From the NCBI GenBank assembly GCA_905250025.1, contig CAJNOJ010000129.1:62001-126000 (forward strand): a DNA stretch of 64,000 nt, written 5' to 3'. A program made the position numbers and the translations under genes. The notes below the pieces were generated by a model. That model was not told where the DNA came from. It made no database searches and was given only the letters and a program-made list of their open reading frames with translations. Shown piece after piece: positions 60,701 to 64,000 of the stretch (its first letter is position 1; each line of letters opens with the position of its first letter). The DNA is from Adineta ricciae (Eukaryota; Rotifera; Eurotatoria; Adinetida; Adinetidae).

Positions 60701-61247
60701 TAACAAGCATTAAATTTCGTTCGTAAAATTGAATCAATTAGTGCAAGAGAGGAAGAAATTGTACTTCTTTGAAATAAAAATAGATTTGATGTGTGCGTGT
60801 TAAATGAGATGGATGCATTTGAGAAATATCTCCAGCCTTTTTTTTAGTTAACAATGCTAATTTGTTTCCTGATGATTCTTTTTCTCTCTCTCTCTCTCGT
60901 TGTCTATGAAATCTCGTTTTCTTCTCTTGCGGCAGTCGACATGAAATTCATTCGTTTTTCAGGATAATCAGCACATCTGTAGTTTCGATGTGACAGGTAA
61001 AGAGATGCGTCGCGCGAGAAAGAAAAACACCTCCTGTGGTTCAACGAAGACAATGGATAGATTAGTGTTTGTTACCTTATCCTCACACCCTTTTCTAATT
61101 TTCAATTCTTTTTCACAAATTCGTGTGAGTTAGAAATTTCTTCTTCTTTTTTTTTCGGTGATTAATGATTACTTTTCTCACTAGTTGCTCGTTCTTGTGC
61201 TCATCATTTGACTTGTCTCGTTTCTTTCTCTACATAGAATCGAAGCC
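57746..61247. other. Intergenic region upstream of Single-minded
   Basis: About 3.5 kb. Holds a (GA)n tract at 58446-58463 and a (TC)n tract near 60881-60898. An 87-codon frame at 60108-60371 shows no domain. A TCTACATAG acceptor-like site ends at 61237, 10 nt before the SIM ATG, so a 5' UTR exon or trans-spliced leader is likely. Probably contains SIM regulatory sequence (inference). Confidence 0.55.
58446..58463. repeat. (GA)n microsatellite
   Basis: About nine GA units in the region upstream of Single-minded. Confidence 0.85.
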
Positions 61248-63955
61248 ATGAAGGAAAAGTCGAAGAATGCAGCAAGAAGTCGACGTGAAAAGGAGAACAC
61301 CGAATTCCTCGAATTGGCCAAACTTTTACCACTACCACATGCAATCACTGATCAACTGGATAAAGCATCCGTTATTCGCCTAACGACAAGTTATCTTAAA
61401 ATGCGTGCAATCATACCCGAAGGTACGTTAATGATCCTGAACGAATCCACCCGCTATGATGATGTCATTGACACAAACTCGAGATTTTTAACATATTCAT
61501 CGATCAAATTTTGCTCGAGATCGTTTTCCACCATGACTGATATCATAAGAATTGCTCAAATATTGTCTAAACAACGTTCATCTTGCTTGCCGATTGGAGA
61601 GTGCATGAAAAAAAGAGAGAAGAAGAAAGAATGTTTCGAATGCTAAAGCTGAGATCAATCGATTTCATGCTTTGTTTATGTTTACATCCTGACTAATATT
61701 CTTTTAAATCAGAATGATTACATCAAAATATCTGTTCGTGATTCGAATTGTCGAATTCAAGAAATTATTTATTCAAAACTCAATAATAGATATGATTAGA
61801 TAAGCGCAATAGAGCGACAAGGATGTATACATTTTAATTAAATTAAAAGTGTAATTCGAGAGGGCAAGAGGAACAATTAGAATGGCAAGGGTTTGTTTGC
61901 TGAGCATGACAAGTTTGGATATTGAAAAGACGACGACGACGATGATGAAGAAGAAATTATATTGGTTCCAATAGTTTCTTGTCTCACTGCTTTGATCCGA
62001 GCAGTTTGAAATGAATCCGGATGTTTTTTCCCCGGTAACGCATCAGATATTGAAAAGAGAAAATTCACACATAGATGATGAGCTTTTTCTTTTTCTTACC
62101 GCTATTTACCTGATTATAAATGGAAATCGAATATTTCGCTATCTTCCAGGTCTTGGAACTGCATGGGGCTCGAGATTATTATCCCAAACAGCAATGGAAC
62201 GTGAAATTAATGGGCAATTAACACAGGTTAGTCACGAATCGATGAAATTCCAGTAAAACGTTTTCTCCTACTGAATAGATTCTCGATGGATTCTTGTTTG
62301 TTATTGGTCCTGATGGCAAAATCATGTATATTTCCGAAACAGCCTCAACCCATCTTGGTTTATCACAAGTTGAATTGACAGGAAATTCCATCTATGAATA
62401 TATTCATCCAATCGATCATGAAGAAATGGCTAATGTTCTTACTGCACCTATACCCACCTATTGTGTAAATAATAGTGAATATGAAATCGAACGTTCGTTT
62501 TTCATACGAATGAAGTGTGTTCTACCAAAACGAAATGCTGGTTTAACATCTAGTGGTTTCAAAGTTATTCATTGTTCAGGTTACTTGAAAGTTAAACAAT
62601 TTAATTTGGATACATTATCATGCTATGGTCCAACGAATAATATCAATAGTAGTGAGGGTTGTTATCAGAATGTTGGCCTTGTTGCATATGGATATTCATT
62701 ACCCAGTTGTTCAATAACCGAAATTCGTCTCCATTCGAACATGTTCATGTTTCGAGCAGGTCAAGATATGAAGTTATTATTTTTGGATTCACGGTAAGTA
62801 AACGATCAATTCCTTCTGATTTACTGATTGACAAATTTGCTTCATTTGTAGAGTATTACAAATAACTGGATATGAACCACAAGACCTAGTCGATCGAAGC
62901 TTGTATCACTATGTACATACGCAAGATTTAATGGCGTTACGATGGGCTCATCAAGTGTGTACGTATCATGACGATTGATTGATTTATGCAGGAGAGAAAC
63001 TGCTTTGATATCTTTCATACGAGTCTATAATAGAATGTATTTTTTGTTTAGTACTTACCAAAGGACAAGTAACCACTCGCTATTATCGATTTCTTGCTAA
63101 AAATGGTGGCTGGATATGGAGTATGTATTTTCTGATTGTGTTTGCTTTTGGAACATTTGCCTTTGTCAATTTAGTGCAAAGTTATGCAACACTTGTTCAT
63201 AATAATCGATCATCACGTCCGGAAGTTATCGTTAGTGTGAATTATGCACTTAGGTATGATTGGTTTTTACTTTGAACTCTTGTTTCTATTGATCTGATTG
63301 AAAATTTCACTGTAGTGACATCGAAGCTAAACATCTACAATTATCAATTGATCAAATCGAAAAGTCAAATTCAGATTACATGCGCTCGAATCAAATTCTC
63401 ACAACCAATTCCCTCGACAATGATAAGTGTTCATCGACAAATACGAGTTTGAATTCTACATCTTCATCAATATCAAATCGTAGTTGTCCGAAACTTGCCA
63501 AAATAAATCGATCGATTAAGCAGCGTAAGTTTTCTTCGACGAAAACTGATCTACAGACAACTCCGATCGATGATTATCCATCCACAATTGGCTACAACTC
63601 TGATGAGCACTATTATTCACACACTCCACAAGCAAACTATCCGAATTTTGCACTATATACAGCAGCAACAACCAGTAACTACTCCCATCCGTTCCATCAT
63701 TCCGACGAGTCAGTTTATTACGACCAAAAACGAATCTCAACACACGAGATCAACAATAAACGATTACGTTTGGATAACGATCATCATCATCATTTACCGT
63801 TTATTAACTACGATACGAATTTTTCATCTGATAAACTTGAATTTTATTCGTCGGCAAATAACTATCAACCAGAGCATCCTTACCATCACACATCGGTCAT
63901 TGTCGATAGTCAACAGTATTTCCTCAATGGATGGAATGGAACAACAGCTTTTTGA
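61248..63955 (+). CDS. SIM: Single-minded (SIM) bHLH-PAS transcription factor
   Basis: Neural midline/hypothalamic-type regulator that pairs with ARNT. Seven exons: 61248-61422, 62150-62226, 62279-62793, 62852-62958, 63052-63120, 63175-63253, 63316-63955; 553 residues. It starts [17 protein letters not shown], the SIM basic region, followed by the HLH ([19 protein letters not shown]). PAS-A, about 80-160: [31 protein letters not shown]; then [24 protein letters not shown], about 225-330: [74 protein letters not shown]. The tail is Ser/Tyr/His-rich with no match I recognise and is shorter than vertebrate tails. Intron 1 is 727 bp; the others are 50-93 bp. The 3' flank runs off the window. Confidence 0.95.
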
Positions 63956-64000
63956 TGAAATCATATTGAAAGTATTTTTAGTCAATGTTGTCTGCTGTTA

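Noticed and set aside
1..64000. CRISPR arrays, tRNA/rRNA genes, transposons or telomeric repeats
   Set aside because: Looked for spaced repeats, tRNA T-loop boxes, terminal inverted repeats and reverse-transcriptase motifs by eye; found none that stood up.

Overview
The window looks like nuclear DNA of a small-genome invertebrate animal, most likely a bdelloid rotifer or close relative. It is AT-rich and codes for animal-only families: a DEKA-type voltage-gated sodium channel, Single-minded bHLH-PAS, a FoxQ2-like forkhead factor, a cadherin and an aminergic GPCR. I resolved about 104 introns. Most are 46-70 nt with GT-AG ends, and T-rich acceptors often sit just upstream of start codons. The rotifer assignment is an inference from intron style, a bacterial-type PqqB-like gene and the gene mix; I ran no search.

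Layout, left to right. 1-424 (+): 3' end of a PqqB-like metallo-beta-lactamase-fold gene. 3270-5653 (-): cadherin. 8931-16788 (-): complete 30-exon sodium channel. 19295-20291 (+): four-TM protein. 21116-22897 (-): probable single-pass membrane protein. 25875-27237 (-) and 27679-30451 (+): a Boule/DAZ-like RRM protein head to head with a UBAP2L/Lingerer-like UBA protein. 31429-34476 (+): KIF17/OSM-3-type kinesin-2. 34890-36014 (-): FoxQ2-like factor. 39139-40168 (-): Rab28. 45125-47456 (+): octopamine/tyramine-like GPCR. 47684-47995 (-): possible orphan exon. 48750-50775 (-): RING-like zinc finger fused to an IRG-like GTPase. 51525-51841 (-): ATP synthase epsilon subunit. 52088-57745 (+): 26-exon IFT121/WDR35, with an intronless CD225/dispanin gene (56864-57340) inside its one long intron. 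61248-63955 (+): Single-minded.

Themes. Three genes act in ciliary transport (KIF17-type kinesin, Rab28, IFT121). The sodium channel, amine receptor, SIM and FoxQ2 are neural or sensory. The RING-IRG protein and the CD225 protein resemble vertebrate interferon-induced families and lie 6 kb apart; they are the best candidates here for something undescribed.

Two 221-bp perfect or near-perfect repeats, each split by a single N (at 1979 and 4103), are almost certainly unmerged contig overlaps. One falsely duplicates a cadherin domain. Exon structures below were built by hand from GT-AG sites, reading-frame phase and family similarity; in every multi-exon gene the exon lengths sum to whole codons.
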